The notes beneath the pieces were generated by a model. It made no database searches. It had not been told where the DNA came from and saw only the letters and a program-made list of their open reading frames with translations. Shown one piece after another: positions 32,308 to 41,944 of a stretch of DNA of 64,000 bases (within the stretch, counting starts at the first letter, position 1; each line of letters opens with the position of its first letter). The translations under genes and the position numbers were made by a program. Origin of the DNA: Streptomyces sp. HUAS 15-9 (GTDB lineage Bacteria; Actinomycetota; Actinomycetes; Streptomycetales; Streptomycetaceae); assembly GCF_025642155.1 (NCBI RefSeq), contig NZ_CP106798.1, forward strand, positions 2,108,001 to 2,172,000, written 5' to 3'.

Positions 32308-33028
32308 CGAGTGCGTCGATGGCCGGTCCCAGGTAGCGCCGGGTCAGCTCGCTGCGGCGGGCCGTCCACTCCGGGGCCGGGGGCAGCGGGTCCGAGTATC
32401 TGCGGCGCCTGATGTCCTCGACCACCTCGGCGGGCGCGCCGAGGCCGGGCAGCAGGTCGAGGGACTCCCGCTTGGAGATCAGCCGGCCCTCGCGCAGGGT
32501 GACGGTCGCGCGGGCGAAGGTCACCAGTCCCAGGTCGACCCAGATGTCCTGCTTCCACAGACGGGCCCTGTCGACGGCGGGCCGCCAGTAATCCCGCTGG
32601 TCGCGCACGACGAAGTCGCTCAGCTCCCGGTCGGACACGGGTGGCAGCAGGCCGGCCGGGGGCCGTCCGTGCAGCACCCGCCCGAAGGCGTGCAGCTCGC
32701 GCCGGGTGACCGGGGTGACCGTGCGCCGCAGGACATGGTCGTGCGCCCAGGTCGGATGCTTGTGGCCGATGTCGTCGAGCCTGTCCGCGCTCATGTAGCT
32801 GCAGTGCAGCTTGGCGGCGAGCGGCCCGACGCGCAGGGCGCGGTGCAGGGTGACGACCTTGCGTACGGTGCTCAGGGTCGGGGGGCGCTCCAGCACCGCG
32901 ATGAGGTCCAGATCGCTGCGGCCCTCCTGGTAGTCGCCCCCGGCGAGGGAACCGTGTGCCCAGACGGCGACGGGAGCGAGCGGCACGAGGCTCGCGAGGA
33001 ACCGGTCGAGTAAGACCTCGGTCTGCAT
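32291..33028 (-). CDS. Aminoglycoside-type nucleotidyltransferase domain protein
   Basis: 245 residues from ATG 33028. The N-terminal nucleotidyltransferase motif is clear: WAHGSLAGGDYQEGRSDLDL (GS followed by D-x-D metal ligands). The C-terminal half is helical, as in AadA/ANT enzymes (DYWRPAVDRARLWKQDIWVDLG). It may nucleotidylate an aminoglycoside or another substrate; the resistance role is not shown by sequence. It starts 18 bp after the amidohydrolase. Confidence 0.75.
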   Translation of the reverse strand: MQTEVLLDRFLASLVPLAPVAVWAHGSLAGGDYQEGRSDLDLIAVLERPPTLSTVRKVVTLHRALRVGPLAAKLHCSYMSADRLDDIGHKHPTWAHDHVLRRTVTPVTRRELHAFGRVLHGRPPAGLLPPVSDRELSDFVVRDQRDYWRPAVDRARLWKQDIWVDLGLVTFARATVTLREGRLISKRESLDLLPGLGAPAEVVEDIRRRRYSDPLPPAPEWTARRSELTRRYLGPAIDALVTAYG

Positions 33029-33046
33029 CCGCCCAGTCTGTACAGC

Positions 33047-34153
33047 TCAGTCCACCCCGTACACCCGCCGGGCATTTCCGGCCGCGACCAGGTGGGCCAC
33101 GCGTTGGGCGTCCGTCAGTGACCAGGCGCCCTCGGCGACCCAGCCGCCCAGCACCCGGCCCAGCGCCTCCTGGAACAACCGCGCGCCCACCACGTGCAGT
33201 TCCGGCAGGCCATGTGCTCCGCTGGAGAAGAGGATCTTGCCGAACGGGGCCAGTTCCAGGATCTCGGCGAGGATCGTCGCCGCGCGGGCGCCGGTGCGGA
33301 CGAGCGCGGCGCCCGAGTCGGCGAACACATGCGGGAAGACACCGGCGAGGTGGGCGGCGTGGCGGTGGTACGGGTAGCCGTGCAGCAGGACCAGGTCCGT
33401 GCCCAGGCCCGCGGTGGCCCGCACGAAGTCGGTCAGCAGCACCGGGTCCGTACGGTCGATGCGCGCCCCCGGCTCCGCGAGACCGGCGTGCAGCTGGAGC
33501 GGCAGTCCCGAGGCGACCGCGATCCACAGCAGATGCCTGAGCAGGACCGGGTCGCTCAGCTCGCCGCCGACCCGGCGCCCCGCCAGCCAGCGGCCCGCCG
33601 CTCCCCGCACCTCCCCGGGCCCGGGCGGCTCGGGCGCCAGCGCGAGCCCGTGCCGCACCCCCGCGACGGAGGTGAAGGCGACGGCGTTGGCGGCGGCCCC
33701 GTGCACCGACTCGGCGAGGTTGGCGAGGAACGACTCGACCGTCCCGGAGGTGTCGGCGACCTGCTCGGCGAGGAGTTCCAGGCGCACGATCTCGCGCGCC
33801 TCGGCGTCACCGGCGGAGGCCATCTCGGCGGGGCCGGTGAGGTCCCCGGGCAGGCCCGTGTCGACCAGATAGGTCGTGATCCCGCTGCCGCGCAGCAGCC
33901 GTCGGCCCACCTCCGCCACGCCCAGTTCACGGCGCCGGGCGAGATAGCGGGCGGGCGGGCAGTGCGGCTCCAGGCCGAGCAGCGGGGGGCACCAGCGGCG
34001 TACGGCGAAGCCCGTCTGGGTGTCGAACAGCGTGGTACCGGGGGCGGGCGGCCCCTCGGTCCGGGCGAGCTGGGCCTCGAACGTGCCGAGTCCCAGCTCC
34101 GTCCTCAGTACGCCGTGGCAGTACTGGTCCACCAGGGACGGTGTTTCGATCAT
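33047..34153 (-). CDS. Amidohydrolase-family protein
   Basis: 368 residues from ATG 34153. TIM-barrel amidohydrolase_2 features: SLVDQYCHGV at the N-terminus, LPLQLHAGLAEPGARIDRTDP, LVLLHGYPYHRHAAHLAGVFPHVFADSG and KILFSSGAHGLPE. It resembles the glutamine-synthetase-linked amidohydrolases. The classic HxH is replaced by DQYCH, so metal binding may differ. The substrate is unknown. The nucleotidyltransferase gene is immediately downstream. Confidence 0.75.
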   Translation of the reverse strand: MIETPSLVDQYCHGVLRTELGLGTFEAQLARTEGPPAPGTTLFDTQTGFAVRRWCPPLLGLEPHCPPARYLARRRELGVAEVGRRLLRGSGITTYLVDTGLPGDLTGPAEMASAGDAEAREIVRLELLAEQVADTSGTVESFLANLAESVHGAAANAVAFTSVAGVRHGLALAPEPPGPGEVRGAAGRWLAGRRVGGELSDPVLLRHLLWIAVASGLPLQLHAGLAEPGARIDRTDPVLLTDFVRATAGLGTDLVLLHGYPYHRHAAHLAGVFPHVFADSGAALVRTGARAATILAEILELAPFGKILFSSGAHGLPELHVVGARLFQEALGRVLGGWVAEGAWSLTDAQRVAHLVAAGNARRVYGVD

Positions 34154-34249
34154 CCGGGCTCCCCGTGTGACTGGACCTCGTCCTCTCGAAGGTCCTAACG
34201 GGTGAACCGGGTGTCAGGTGTTGCTCGAAGCTCCGGGTGTTCCGGCGCC

Positions 34250-34582
34250 TCAGCCGTTGCTCGGACCGCCGAGCTGGATTCCGGCCATCCGCTTCCACTC
34301 GTAGGGGCCCGTCTTCACCTTGGCGGCGAACTCGCCGTCGAACGCCTCGTGGACGGTGATCCCGGACTTCTGCACGGCCTTCTCGGCGATCTCGTACGAG
34401 GGCGCCACCAGGTCGCCCCAGCCGCCGTCCTCGCCGACGAGCACGATCCGGGCGCCACGCTCACCGATGTAGGCCACCTGGCCCTCGGCACCGCCGTGCG
34501 CCTTGGAGAAGGCGCTGATCCGCTGCGCGAGCCGCGCCACCTTGCGCTCGGCCTTCGAGTCAACCTGCTGCGTGTCTGCCAT
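34250..34582 (-). CDS. Conserved actinobacterial small protein
   Basis: 110 residues from ATG 34582, apparently leaderless: TAGCAT (34595-34590) ends 7 nt upstream and no ribosome site is present. The sequence (QVAYIGERGARIVLVGEDGGWGDLVAPSYEIAEKAVQKSGITVHEAFDGEFAAKVKTGPYEWKRM region) is highly ordered alpha/beta without a signal peptide. Widely conserved in actinobacteria as far as I recall, function unknown. Confidence 0.7.
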   Translation of the reverse strand: MADTQQVDSKAERKVARLAQRISAFSKAHGGAEGQVAYIGERGARIVLVGEDGGWGDLVAPSYEIAEKAVQKSGITVHEAFDGEFAAKVKTGPYEWKRMAGIQLGGPSNG

Positions 34583-34644
34583 GGTCACGATGCTACCGAC
34601 GGGTAGATCAAACGGCGACGGGCGGGGTGCGTGGCCTTGACCAC

Positions 34645-34688
34645 GTCCCCCAAGCTCTCGGCTCCGCTCGAGCAGGGGGGACCCCCAT
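34645..34688 (+). repeat. Dispersed CCCCCAAG...GGGGGGACCCCCA repeat, intergenic
   Basis: GTCCCCCAAGCTCTCGGCTC continued by CGCTCGAGCAGGGGGG and ACCCCCAT; same family as 26122-26164 and 42781-42819. It lies between two minus-strand genes. Confidence 0.7.
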
Positions 34689-34715
34689 CACCCGTCGAAG
34701 AGGCAAGAGGTGCGG

Positions 34716-35717
34716 CTACTGCAGGAAGGGGTCCACCGCCACCGCGACGAACAGCAGCGACACATAGGTGATGGACCAGTGGAACAGCCGCATCTCCTTC
34801 AGCTTCACGCCCGTCACCTCGGCCTTCGCGCGGTTCTGCAGGGCGTGCGCCTCCCAGAGCCACCAGCCGCCCGCGGTCAGCGCGACCACCATGTAGAACC
34901 AGCCGGTGTAGCCGAGCGGGGTCAGTGTCAGCGAGACGGCGACCATCACCCAGCTGTAGATCACGATCTGCCTGGCGACGACCTTGTTGGAGGCGATGAC
35001 CGGCAGCATCGGCACGCCCGCGCGCGCGTAGTCGTCCTTCACCTTCATCGACAGCGGCCAGTAGTGCGGCGGCGTCCAGAAGAACATCACCAGGAAGAGG
35101 ACGACCGGCGCCCACGACATGGAGTTCGTGACGGACGACCAGCCGATCAGCACCGGCATGCAGCCGGCGATGCCGCCCCACACGATGTTCTGCGACGTAC
35201 GTCGTTTGAGGATCATCGTGTAGACGACGACGTAGAAGAGGAGCGCTCCGAGCGACAGCCAGGCGGACAGCCAGTTGACCGCGAACCCGAACAGCAGCGT
35301 CGAGACGACGGCCAGCGTGATGCCGAAGGCGAGGCACTCGCGCGGGCTGACCACGCCCGTCACCAGTGGACGCTGCGACGTACGGTCCATGACCGCGTCG
35401 ATGTCACGGTCGATGTACATGTTCAGCGCGTTGGCGCCGCCCGCGGAGAGGTAACCGCCGATGCAGGTGACCAGCACCAGGCCGAGATCCGGCACGCCCT
35501 GCTGCGCGAGGAACATCACCGGAACGGTGGTGATCAGCAGCAGTTCGATGATCCGCGGCTTGGTCAGCGCCACGAAAGCCTTCGCACGGGCCCCGAACGG
35601 CCGGTGGCTCGGCTTCGGGCTCGCACCGAGCTCCCCCACAGCCCGAAAGACGTGGGAGGTGCCCCCACCCGCTGGACGGGATTCGACGGCCGTCACGCAC
35701 ACCCCTGACAGAGACAT
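34716..35717 (-). CDS. ctaB: Protoheme IX farnesyltransferase (heme O synthase)
   Basis: 333 residues from ATG 35717 (GGGAGG 9 nt upstream). UbiA-type prenyltransferase with the first Asp-rich motif [20 protein letters not shown] and the second [23 protein letters not shown], about nine membrane helices. It converts heme B to heme O for terminal oxidases. Residues about 12-30 ([20 protein letters not shown]) are encoded by a dispersed repeat and precede the conserved start of the fold ([21 protein letters not shown]). Confidence 0.93.
   Translation of the reverse strand: MSLSGVCVTAVESRPAGGGTSHVFRAVGELGASPKPSHRPFGARAKAFVALTKPRIIELLLITTVPVMFLAQQGVPDLGLVLVTCIGGYLSAGGANALNMYIDRDIDAVMDRTSQRPLVTGVVSPRECLAFGITLAVVSTLLFGFAVNWLSAWLSLGALLFYVVVYTMILKRRTSQNIVWGGIAGCMPVLIGWSSVTNSMSWAPVVLFLVMFFWTPPHYWPLSMKVKDDYARAGVPMLPVIASNKVVARQIVIYSWVMVAVSLTLTPLGYTGWFYMVVALTAGGWWLWEAHALQNRAKAEVTGVKLKEMRLFHWSITYVSLLFVAVAVDPFLQ
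35631..35670 (-). repeat. Dispersed GTGGGGGCACCTCCCA... repeat inside ctaB
   Basis: Minus strand: GGGTGGGGGCACCTCCCACG then TCTTTCGGGCTGTGGGGGAG. A second subfamily of GC-rich repeat, in frame in the ctaB N-terminus. Confidence 0.6.
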
Positions 35718-36100
35718 CCCAGCGAGCCTCCCGTGTGAAGTCCGGGTAAAGGCTCGCGCGTACCACGCCACTGTAGACGTTGCCCATACGCCGACCTTCG
35801 CGGGGGTGGGTCGTGTTGGCAGGGGCCGTTCTCCGGCCGCTCAGGGGCCTGCTCATCGGTCGTACTGAGGCTCGATTGAGCAGTCAGATGAGCGGCTCCG
35901 TATTCATGTGCCGAATGCGATCCGAATTGGCCGGGAGGCGGATCCCCGTAAGGCCCGGCAGTCTGGAATGGCTCGAAAAAATGCACGTCTTCACGGGGGT
36001 AGGCTCAGCAAAGGCCGGTGGGCACCCAGTGCACCGGCAGCCGGTGGGCGCGCGCCCGGAAGACCGGCGACCGACTTGTGGAGAGGAGCCCTGACTCAGG
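35718..36100. other. Divergent ctaB/tkt promoter region
   Basis: 383 bp without a convincing gene. A weak plus-strand promoter pair (TTGAGC 35876, TATTCA 35901, 19-bp spacer) and the tkt ribosome site AGGAG (36084) are all I can point to. Short ORFs here lack ribosome sites and codon bias. Confidence 0.4.
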
Positions 36101-38224
36101 GTGAGCACCAAGCCGACCACCACAGACCTCGAGTGGACCGAGCTGGACCAGCGGGCCGTGGACACCGCCCGCGTCCTGGCCGCAGACGCCGTACAGAAGG
36201 TCGGCAACGGCCATCCCGGTACGGCGATGAGCCTGGCTCCGGCCGCCTACACCCTCTTCCAGAAGGTGATGCGACACGACCCGGCCGATCCCGAGTGGGT
36301 CGGGCGCGACCGTTTCGTGCTGTCCGCCGGCCACTCGTCCCTGACCCTCTACACACAGCTCTACCTGGCCGGCTTCGGCCTGGAGCTGGACGACCTGAAG
36401 TCCTTCCGCACCTGGGGCTCGAAGACCCCGGGCCACCCGGAGTACGGGCACACCAAGGGCGTCGAGACGACGACCGGCCCGCTCGGCCAGGGTGTCGCCA
36501 ACGCGGTGGGCATGGCCATGGCCGCCCGTTACGAGCGCGGTCTGTTCGACCCGGACGCCCCGCAGGGTGAGTCCCCCTTCGACCACTTCGTGTACGTCAT
36601 CGCGGGTGACGGCTGCCTCCAGGAGGGCATCTCCGCCGAGGCGTCCTCGCTGGCCGGTCACCAGGAGCTCGGCAATCTGATCCTGCTGTGGGACGACAAC
36701 CACATCTCGATCGAGGGCGACACCGAGACGGCCGTGTCCGAGGACACCGTCAAGCGGTACGAGGCGTACGGCTGGCACGTGCAGCGCATCGCCCCGAAGC
36801 CGGACGGCGACCTGGACCCGCACGCCATCTACAACGCGATCGAGGCCGCGAAGAAGGTCACGGACAAGCCGTCCTTCATCGCCATGCGCTCGATCATCGC
36901 CTGGCCCGCCCCGAACGCGCAGAACACCGAGGCCGCGCACGGCTCGGCGCTCGGCGACGACGAGGTCGCGGCCACCAAGCGCGTCCTCGGCTTCGACCCG
37001 GCGAAGACCTTCGAGGTCTCCGACGAGGTCATCGGCCACACCCGCCAGGCCCTCGACCGGGGTGCCCAGGCGAAGGCCGAGTGGGAGAAGTCCTTCCAGC
37101 TCTGGCGCGACGGCAACGCCGAGCGTGCCGCCGAGTTCGACCGGATCAGCAAGGGCGAACTGCCCACCGGCTGGGAGGAGAAGCTCCCGGTCTTCGAGCC
37201 GGGCAAGGGCATCGCGACCCGCGCCGCCTCCGGCAAGGTGCTGCAGGCGCTCGGCGCGGTGATCCCCGAGCTGTGGGGCGGCTCCGCCGACCTCGCCGGG
37301 TCGAACAACACGACCATCGACAAGGACAGCTCGTTCCTGCCGGTGGACAACCCGCTGCCGGAGGCGAACCCCTACGGCCGCACGATCCACTTCGGCATCC
37401 GCGAGCACGCCATGGGCGCGGAGATGAACGGCATCGCCCTGCACGGCAACACCCGTATCTACGGCGGTACCTTCCTCGTCTTCTCCGACTACATGCGCAA
37501 CGCGGTGCGTCTGTCGGCCCTGATGCACCTGCCGGTGACGTTCGTGTGGACCCACGACTCCATCGGTCTCGGCGAGGACGGCCCGACCCACCAGCCGGTC
37601 GAGCACCTGGCCTCGCTGCGCGCCATCCCCGGTCTGAACATCGTCCGCCCGGCGGACGCCAACGAGACCGCGATCGCCTGGCGCGAGATCCTCGGCCGCT
37701 ACACCAAGGAGTTCGGCAAGGGCGCTCCGCACGGCCTCGCGCTGACCCGTCAGGGCGTGCCGGTGTACGAGCCCAACGACGATGCCGCGCGCGGTGGTTA
37801 CGTCCTGTTCGAGGCCGAAGGGCCCGAAGGGCAGAGCGCAGCGCCGCAGGTCATCCTGATCGCCACCGGTTCCGAGGTGCACGTGGCCGTCGAGGCGCGC
37901 GAGCAGCTCCAGGCCGACGGGGTGCCCACGCGCGTGGTGTCCATGCCGTCGGTGGAGTGGTTCGAGGAGCAGGACCAGGGGTACCGGGACTCGGTGCTCC
38001 CGCCGTCCGTGCGGGCGCGTGTCTCGGTCGAGGCGGGTATCGGTCTCACCTGGCACAAGTACGTCGGGGACGCGGGCCGCATCGTTTCCCTGGAGCACTT
38101 CGGTGCTTCCGCCGACGGCAAGGTCCTCTTCCGGGAGTTCGGCTTCACTGCCGAGCACGTCGCCGCCGAGGCGAAGGAATCGATCGCCAAGGCCCGGGAA
38201 TCCCTCACCGCCGCCCAGCGCTGA
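36101..38224 (+). CDS. tkt: Transketolase
   Basis: 707 residues from GTG 36101 (AGGAG 12 nt upstream). Thiamine-diphosphate enzyme of the non-oxidative pentose phosphate pathway. Motifs: GHPGTAMSLAP near the N-terminus, VLSAGHSSLTLYT, GPLGQGVANAVGMA, GDGCLQEGISAEA continuing to DDNHISIEG (TPP motif), and FGIREHAMGAEMNGIALHG. First gene of the tkt-tal-zwf-opcA-pgl operon. Cytosolic homodimer. Confidence 0.96.
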   Translation: MSTKPTTTDLEWTELDQRAVDTARVLAADAVQKVGNGHPGTAMSLAPAAYTLFQKVMRHDPADPEWVGRDRFVLSAGHSSLTLYTQLYLAGFGLELDDLKSFRTWGSKTPGHPEYGHTKGVETTTGPLGQGVANAVGMAMAARYERGLFDPDAPQGESPFDHFVYVIAGDGCLQEGISAEASSLAGHQELGNLILLWDDNHISIEGDTETAVSEDTVKRYEAYGWHVQRIAPKPDGDLDPHAIYNAIEAAKKVTDKPSFIAMRSIIAWPAPNAQNTEAAHGSALGDDEVAATKRVLGFDPAKTFEVSDEVIGHTRQALDRGAQAKAEWEKSFQLWRDGNAERAAEFDRISKGELPTGWEEKLPVFEPGKGIATRAASGKVLQALGAVIPELWGGSADLAGSNNTTIDKDSSFLPVDNPLPEANPYGRTIHFGIREHAMGAEMNGIALHGNTRIYGGTFLVFSDYMRNAVRLSALMHLPVTFVWTHDSIGLGEDGPTHQPVEHLASLRAIPGLNIVRPADANETAIAWREILGRYTKEFGKGAPHGLALTRQGVPVYEPNDDAARGGYVLFEAEGPEGQSAAPQVILIATGSEVHVAVEAREQLQADGVPTRVVSMPSVEWFEEQDQGYRDSVLPPSVRARVSVEAGIGLTWHKYVGDAGRIVSLEHFGASADGKVLFREFGFTAEHVAAEAKESIAKARESLTAAQR

Positions 38225-38257
38225 CGCTCATATACGACACGTAGGAGATGTAATTCC

Positions 38258-39376
38258 ATGACAGACGCACTCAAGCGCCTCTCCGACGAAGGCGTCGCGA
38301 TCTGGCTGGACGACCTGTCGCGCAAGCGGATCACGTCCGGCAACCTCGCCGAGCTGATCGACGAGCAGCACGTCGTGGGCGTCACCACCAACCCGACGAT
38401 CTTCCAGAAGGCGATCTCCTCGGGCGACGGCTACGAGCAGCAGGTCGCGGACCTCGCCGCCCGCAAGGTGACCGTCGAAGAGGCCATCCGCATGATCACC
38501 ACGGCCGACGTCCGTGACGCCGCCGACATCCTGCGTCCCGTCTTCGACGCCACCGAGGGTCAGGACGGCCGTGTGTCGATCGAGGTCGACCCGCGTCTGG
38601 CGCACAACGCGAAGGCGACGGTCGCCGAGGCCAAGCAGCTGGCCTGGCTGGTCGACCGCCCCAACACGCTCATCAAGATCCCGGCAACCAAGGCGGGTCT
38701 GCCGGCGATCACCGAGGTCATCGGCCTGGGCATCAGCGTCAACGTGACGCTGATCTTCTCGCTGGAGCGCTACCGCGAGGTCATGGACGCCTACCTCGCC
38801 GGTCTGGAGAAGGCGAAGGAGCGCGGCCTCGACCTCTCGCTGATCCGTTCCGTGGCGTCCTTCTTCGTGTCCCGTGTGGACACCGAGATCGACAAGCGCC
38901 TGGACGCGCTGGGCACCCCCGAGGCCAAGGCGCTGCGCGGCAAGGCCGCCGTCGCCAACGCGCGCCTCGCCTACCAGGCGTACGAGGAGGTCTTCTCCTC
39001 GGACCGCTGGAACGCGCTGGAGAACGCGGGCGCCCGCAAGCAGCGCCCGCTGTGGGCCTCGACCGGTGTCAAGGACCCGGCGTACAAGGACACGATGTAC
39101 GTCGACGACCTGGTGGCGCCGAACACGGTCAACACCATGCCGGAGGCCACCCTGGACGCGGTCGCCGACCACGGTGAGATCCGCGGCGACGCCGTCGGCG
39201 GCACCTACGAGCAGGCCCGCGCCGAGATCGACGCGGTGGAGAAGCTCGGGATCTCGTACGACGACGTGGTCCAGGTCCTGGAGGACGAGGGCGTCGAGAA
39301 GTTCGCGGCGTCCTGGAACGACCTGCTGAAGTCGACCGAGGCCGTCCTGGAGCGCCTCGCCCCCTCGGAGGGCTGA
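38258..39376 (+). CDS. tal: Transaldolase
   Basis: 372 residues from ATG 38258 (AGGAGA 9 nt upstream), the longer actinobacterial type. Schiff-base lysine lies in [30 protein letters not shown] and [21 protein letters not shown] are conserved. It exchanges dihydroxyacetone units between sedoheptulose 7-phosphate and glyceraldehyde 3-phosphate. 33 bp after tkt, 4 bp before zwf. Confidence 0.95.
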   Translation: MTDALKRLSDEGVAIWLDDLSRKRITSGNLAELIDEQHVVGVTTNPTIFQKAISSGDGYEQQVADLAARKVTVEEAIRMITTADVRDAADILRPVFDATEGQDGRVSIEVDPRLAHNAKATVAEAKQLAWLVDRPNTLIKIPATKAGLPAITEVIGLGISVNVTLIFSLERYREVMDAYLAGLEKAKERGLDLSLIRSVASFFVSRVDTEIDKRLDALGTPEAKALRGKAAVANARLAYQAYEEVFSSDRWNALENAGARKQRPLWASTGVKDPAYKDTMYVDDLVAPNTVNTMPEATLDAVADHGEIRGDAVGGTYEQARAEIDAVEKLGISYDDVVQVLEDEGVEKFAASWNDLLKSTEAVLERLAPSEG

Positions 39377-39380
39377 AACC

Positions 39381-40904
39381 TTGTCGAGCAGCAACCCGCT
39401 GCGTGACCCCGCAGACCGACGGCTCCCGCGTATCGCGGGGCCGTCGGGCCTGGTCATTTTCGGCGTCACCGGCGATTTGTCACGTAAAAAGCTGATGCCC
39501 GCCGTGTACGACCTCGCGAACCGTGGTCTGCTTCCGCCGGGTTTCTCGCTGGTCGGGTTCGCCCGCCGCGAGTGGGCGAACGAGGACTTCGCGCAGGAGG
39601 TCCACGACGCCGTCAAGGAGCACGCCCGCACGCCGTTCCGTGAGGAGGTCTGGCAGCAGCTCATCCAGGGGATGCGCTTCGTCCAGGGCACCTTCGACGA
39701 CGACGACGCGTTCGAGCGGCTGCGCGCCACCATCGACGAGCTGGACAAGGCACAGGGCACGGGCGGCAACTTCGCCTTCTATCTGTCCGTGCCTCCGCGT
39801 TCCTTCCCCGTGGTCATCCAGCAGCTGAAGAAGCACGGCCTGGCCGACCAGGAGGGCGGCTCCTGGCGGCGCGCCGTCATCGAGAAGCCCTTCGGCCACG
39901 ACCTGAAGTCGGCCGAGGCGCTCAACAAGGTCGTGCACGAGGTGTTCGAGCCGGACCAGGTGTTCCGGATCGACCACTACCTCGGCAAGGAGACCGTCCA
40001 GAACATCCTGGCGCTGCGCTTCGCCAACACCATGTTCGAGCCGATCTGGAACCGGTCCTTCGTGGACCACGTGCAGATCACCATGGCCGAGGACATCGGC
40101 ATCGGCGGCCGGGCCGGCTACTACGACGGCATCGGCGCCGCCCGTGACGTCATCCAGAACCATCTGCTCCAGCTGATGGCGCTGACCGCGATGGAGGAGC
40201 CCGCCTCCTTCGACGCGGACGCGCTGGCCGCGGAGAAGACCAAGGTGCTCGGCGCGGTACGGCTGCCGAAGGACCTGGGCCGCAGCACCGTCCGCGGGCA
40301 GTACGCGGCGGGCTGGCAGGGCGGCGAGAAGGTCATCGGCTATCTGCAGGAAGAGGGCATCGACGGCAAGTCGAAGACCGACACCTACGCCGCGATCAAG
40401 CTGGAGGTCGACAACCGCCGCTGGGCGGGCGTCCCCTTCTATCTGCGTACCGGCAAGCGCCTGGGCCGCCGGGTCACCGAGATCGCGGTCGTCTTCCAGC
40501 GGGCCCCGCACTCCCCCTTCGACCACACGGCCACCGAGGAGCTCGGGCAGAACGCGGTCGTCATCCGCGTCCAGCCCGACGAGGGCATCACGGTCCGCTT
40601 CGGCTCCAAGGTGCCGGGCACCTCCATGGAGATCCGGGACGTGTCCATGGACTTCGCCTACGGCGAGTCCTTCACGGAGTCCAGCCCGGAGGCGTACGAG
40701 CGCCTCATCCTGGACGTGCTGCTCGGTGACGCCAACCTCTTCCCGCGCACGGAGGAGGTCGAGCTGTCCTGGAAGATCCTCGACCCGATCGAGGAGTACT
40801 GGGACAAGCACGGCAGGCCCGCGCAGTACCCGTCGGGCACATGGGGTCCCGCGGAGGCCGACGAGATGCTCGCACGAGACGGACGGAGCTGGCGCCGGCC
40901 ATGA
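39381..40904 (+). CDS. zwf: Glucose-6-phosphate 1-dehydrogenase
   Basis: 507 residues from TTG 39381 (GGAGGG about 8 nt upstream). NADP-binding GVTGDLSRKKLMPAVYDL and the active-site signature RIDHYLGKETVQN are intact; EKPFGHDL follows the family. It oxidises glucose 6-phosphate to 6-phosphogluconolactone, giving NADPH. The stop overlaps the opcA start (ATGA), in line with OpcA acting as its partner. Confidence 0.96.
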   Translation: MSSSNPLRDPADRRLPRIAGPSGLVIFGVTGDLSRKKLMPAVYDLANRGLLPPGFSLVGFARREWANEDFAQEVHDAVKEHARTPFREEVWQQLIQGMRFVQGTFDDDDAFERLRATIDELDKAQGTGGNFAFYLSVPPRSFPVVIQQLKKHGLADQEGGSWRRAVIEKPFGHDLKSAEALNKVVHEVFEPDQVFRIDHYLGKETVQNILALRFANTMFEPIWNRSFVDHVQITMAEDIGIGGRAGYYDGIGAARDVIQNHLLQLMALTAMEEPASFDADALAAEKTKVLGAVRLPKDLGRSTVRGQYAAGWQGGEKVIGYLQEEGIDGKSKTDTYAAIKLEVDNRRWAGVPFYLRTGKRLGRRVTEIAVVFQRAPHSPFDHTATEELGQNAVVIRVQPDEGITVRFGSKVPGTSMEIRDVSMDFAYGESFTESSPEAYERLILDVLLGDANLFPRTEEVELSWKILDPIEEYWDKHGRPAQYPSGTWGPAEADEMLARDGRSWRRP

Positions 40905-41944
40905 AGATAGACCTCACGGACACCACGGCCAGCAAGATCAACAAGGCGCTGGTGCGGGGCCGCCGCGCCATCGGCACCCCGGCCGTGGGCATGGTCCTGA
41001 CCCTCGTCATCGTCACCGACGAGGAGAACGCCTACGACGCCCTCAAGGCCGCCAACGACGCCTCGCGCGAGCACCCCTCGCGCACGCTGGTGGTCATCAA
41101 GCGCGTCTCCCGCTCCCCCCGCGACCGTACGTCGTCCCGGCTGGACGCCGAGGTACGGGTGGGCGCGGACGCGGGCACCGGCGAGACGGTGGTGCTGCGG
41201 CTGTACGGCGAGGTGTCCGACCACGCCGACTCGGTCGTCCTGCCGCTGCTGCTGCCGGACGCCCCGGTCGTCGTCTGGTGGCCGGTGAACGCCCCGCTGG
41301 ACCCGGCCAAGGACCCGCTGGGCGCCCTGGCGCAGCGCCGGGTCACCGACACCTACGCGGCCGAGCAGCCGGTACGGGAGCTGTCCGCCCGTGCCGACGC
41401 GTACACGCCCGGCGACACGGATCTGTCCTGGACCCGCATCACGCCCTGGCGCTCGATGCTGGCGGCGGCCCTGGACCAGGTCCTGTGCGAGGTGAAGGCC
41501 GTCGAGGTGGAGGGCGAGGAGTTCAACCCGAGCTGCGAGCTGCTCGCGATGTGGCTGGCCGACCGGCTGGACGTACCCGTCAAGCGGTCGCTGTCCTCCG
41601 GTCCCGGTCTCACGGCGGTCCGTATGGACACCAGTCAGGGCCCGATCGCCCTGGATCGCGCGGACGGTTCGCTGGCCACGCTGTCCATCGAGGGCCAGCC
41701 CGACCGTGCGGTGGCGCTCAAGCGCCGTGAGACGGCCGAGCTGATCGCGGAGGAGCTGCGCCGGCTCGACCCGGACGACACCTACGCCTCGGCCCTGCGC
41801 TACGGCGTGGACCGGCTGACCTGTCAGACGCTCGCCGAGTCTCCCGTCGACGAGGCCGCCGCGGAACCCGCGAAGAAGACGCCCGCCAAGAAGTCCACGG
41901 CTGCGGCTTCGGCTCCGGCTTCCGCGAAGAAGGCGGCGAAGTGA
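40901..41944 (+). CDS. opcA: OpcA, glucose-6-phosphate dehydrogenase assembly protein
   Basis: 347 residues from ATG 40901, overlapping zwf and pgl by four bases at each end. OpcA core: DTTASKINKALVRGRR, TLVIVTDEENAYDALKAANDASREHPSR, PVVVWWPVNAP and NPSCELLAMWLADRL. OpcA is needed for active or oligomeric Zwf in actinobacteria and cyanobacteria. The last 25 residues are a Lys/Ala/Pro-rich tail (EPAKKTPAKKSTAAASAP) like a histone H1 tail, probably disordered. Confidence 0.93.
   Translation: MKIDLTDTTASKINKALVRGRRAIGTPAVGMVLTLVIVTDEENAYDALKAANDASREHPSRTLVVIKRVSRSPRDRTSSRLDAEVRVGADAGTGETVVLRLYGEVSDHADSVVLPLLLPDAPVVVWWPVNAPLDPAKDPLGALAQRRVTDTYAAEQPVRELSARADAYTPGDTDLSWTRITPWRSMLAAALDQVLCEVKAVEVEGEEFNPSCELLAMWLADRLDVPVKRSLSSGPGLTAVRMDTSQGPIALDRADGSLATLSIEGQPDRAVALKRRETAELIAEELRRLDPDDTYASALRYGVDRLTCQTLAESPVDEAAAEPAKKTPAKKSTAAASAPASAKKAAK

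Noticed and set aside
36005..38158. 717-residue minus-strand ORF opposite transketolase
   Set aside because: Composition is that of an antisense frame; no motif or ribosome site.
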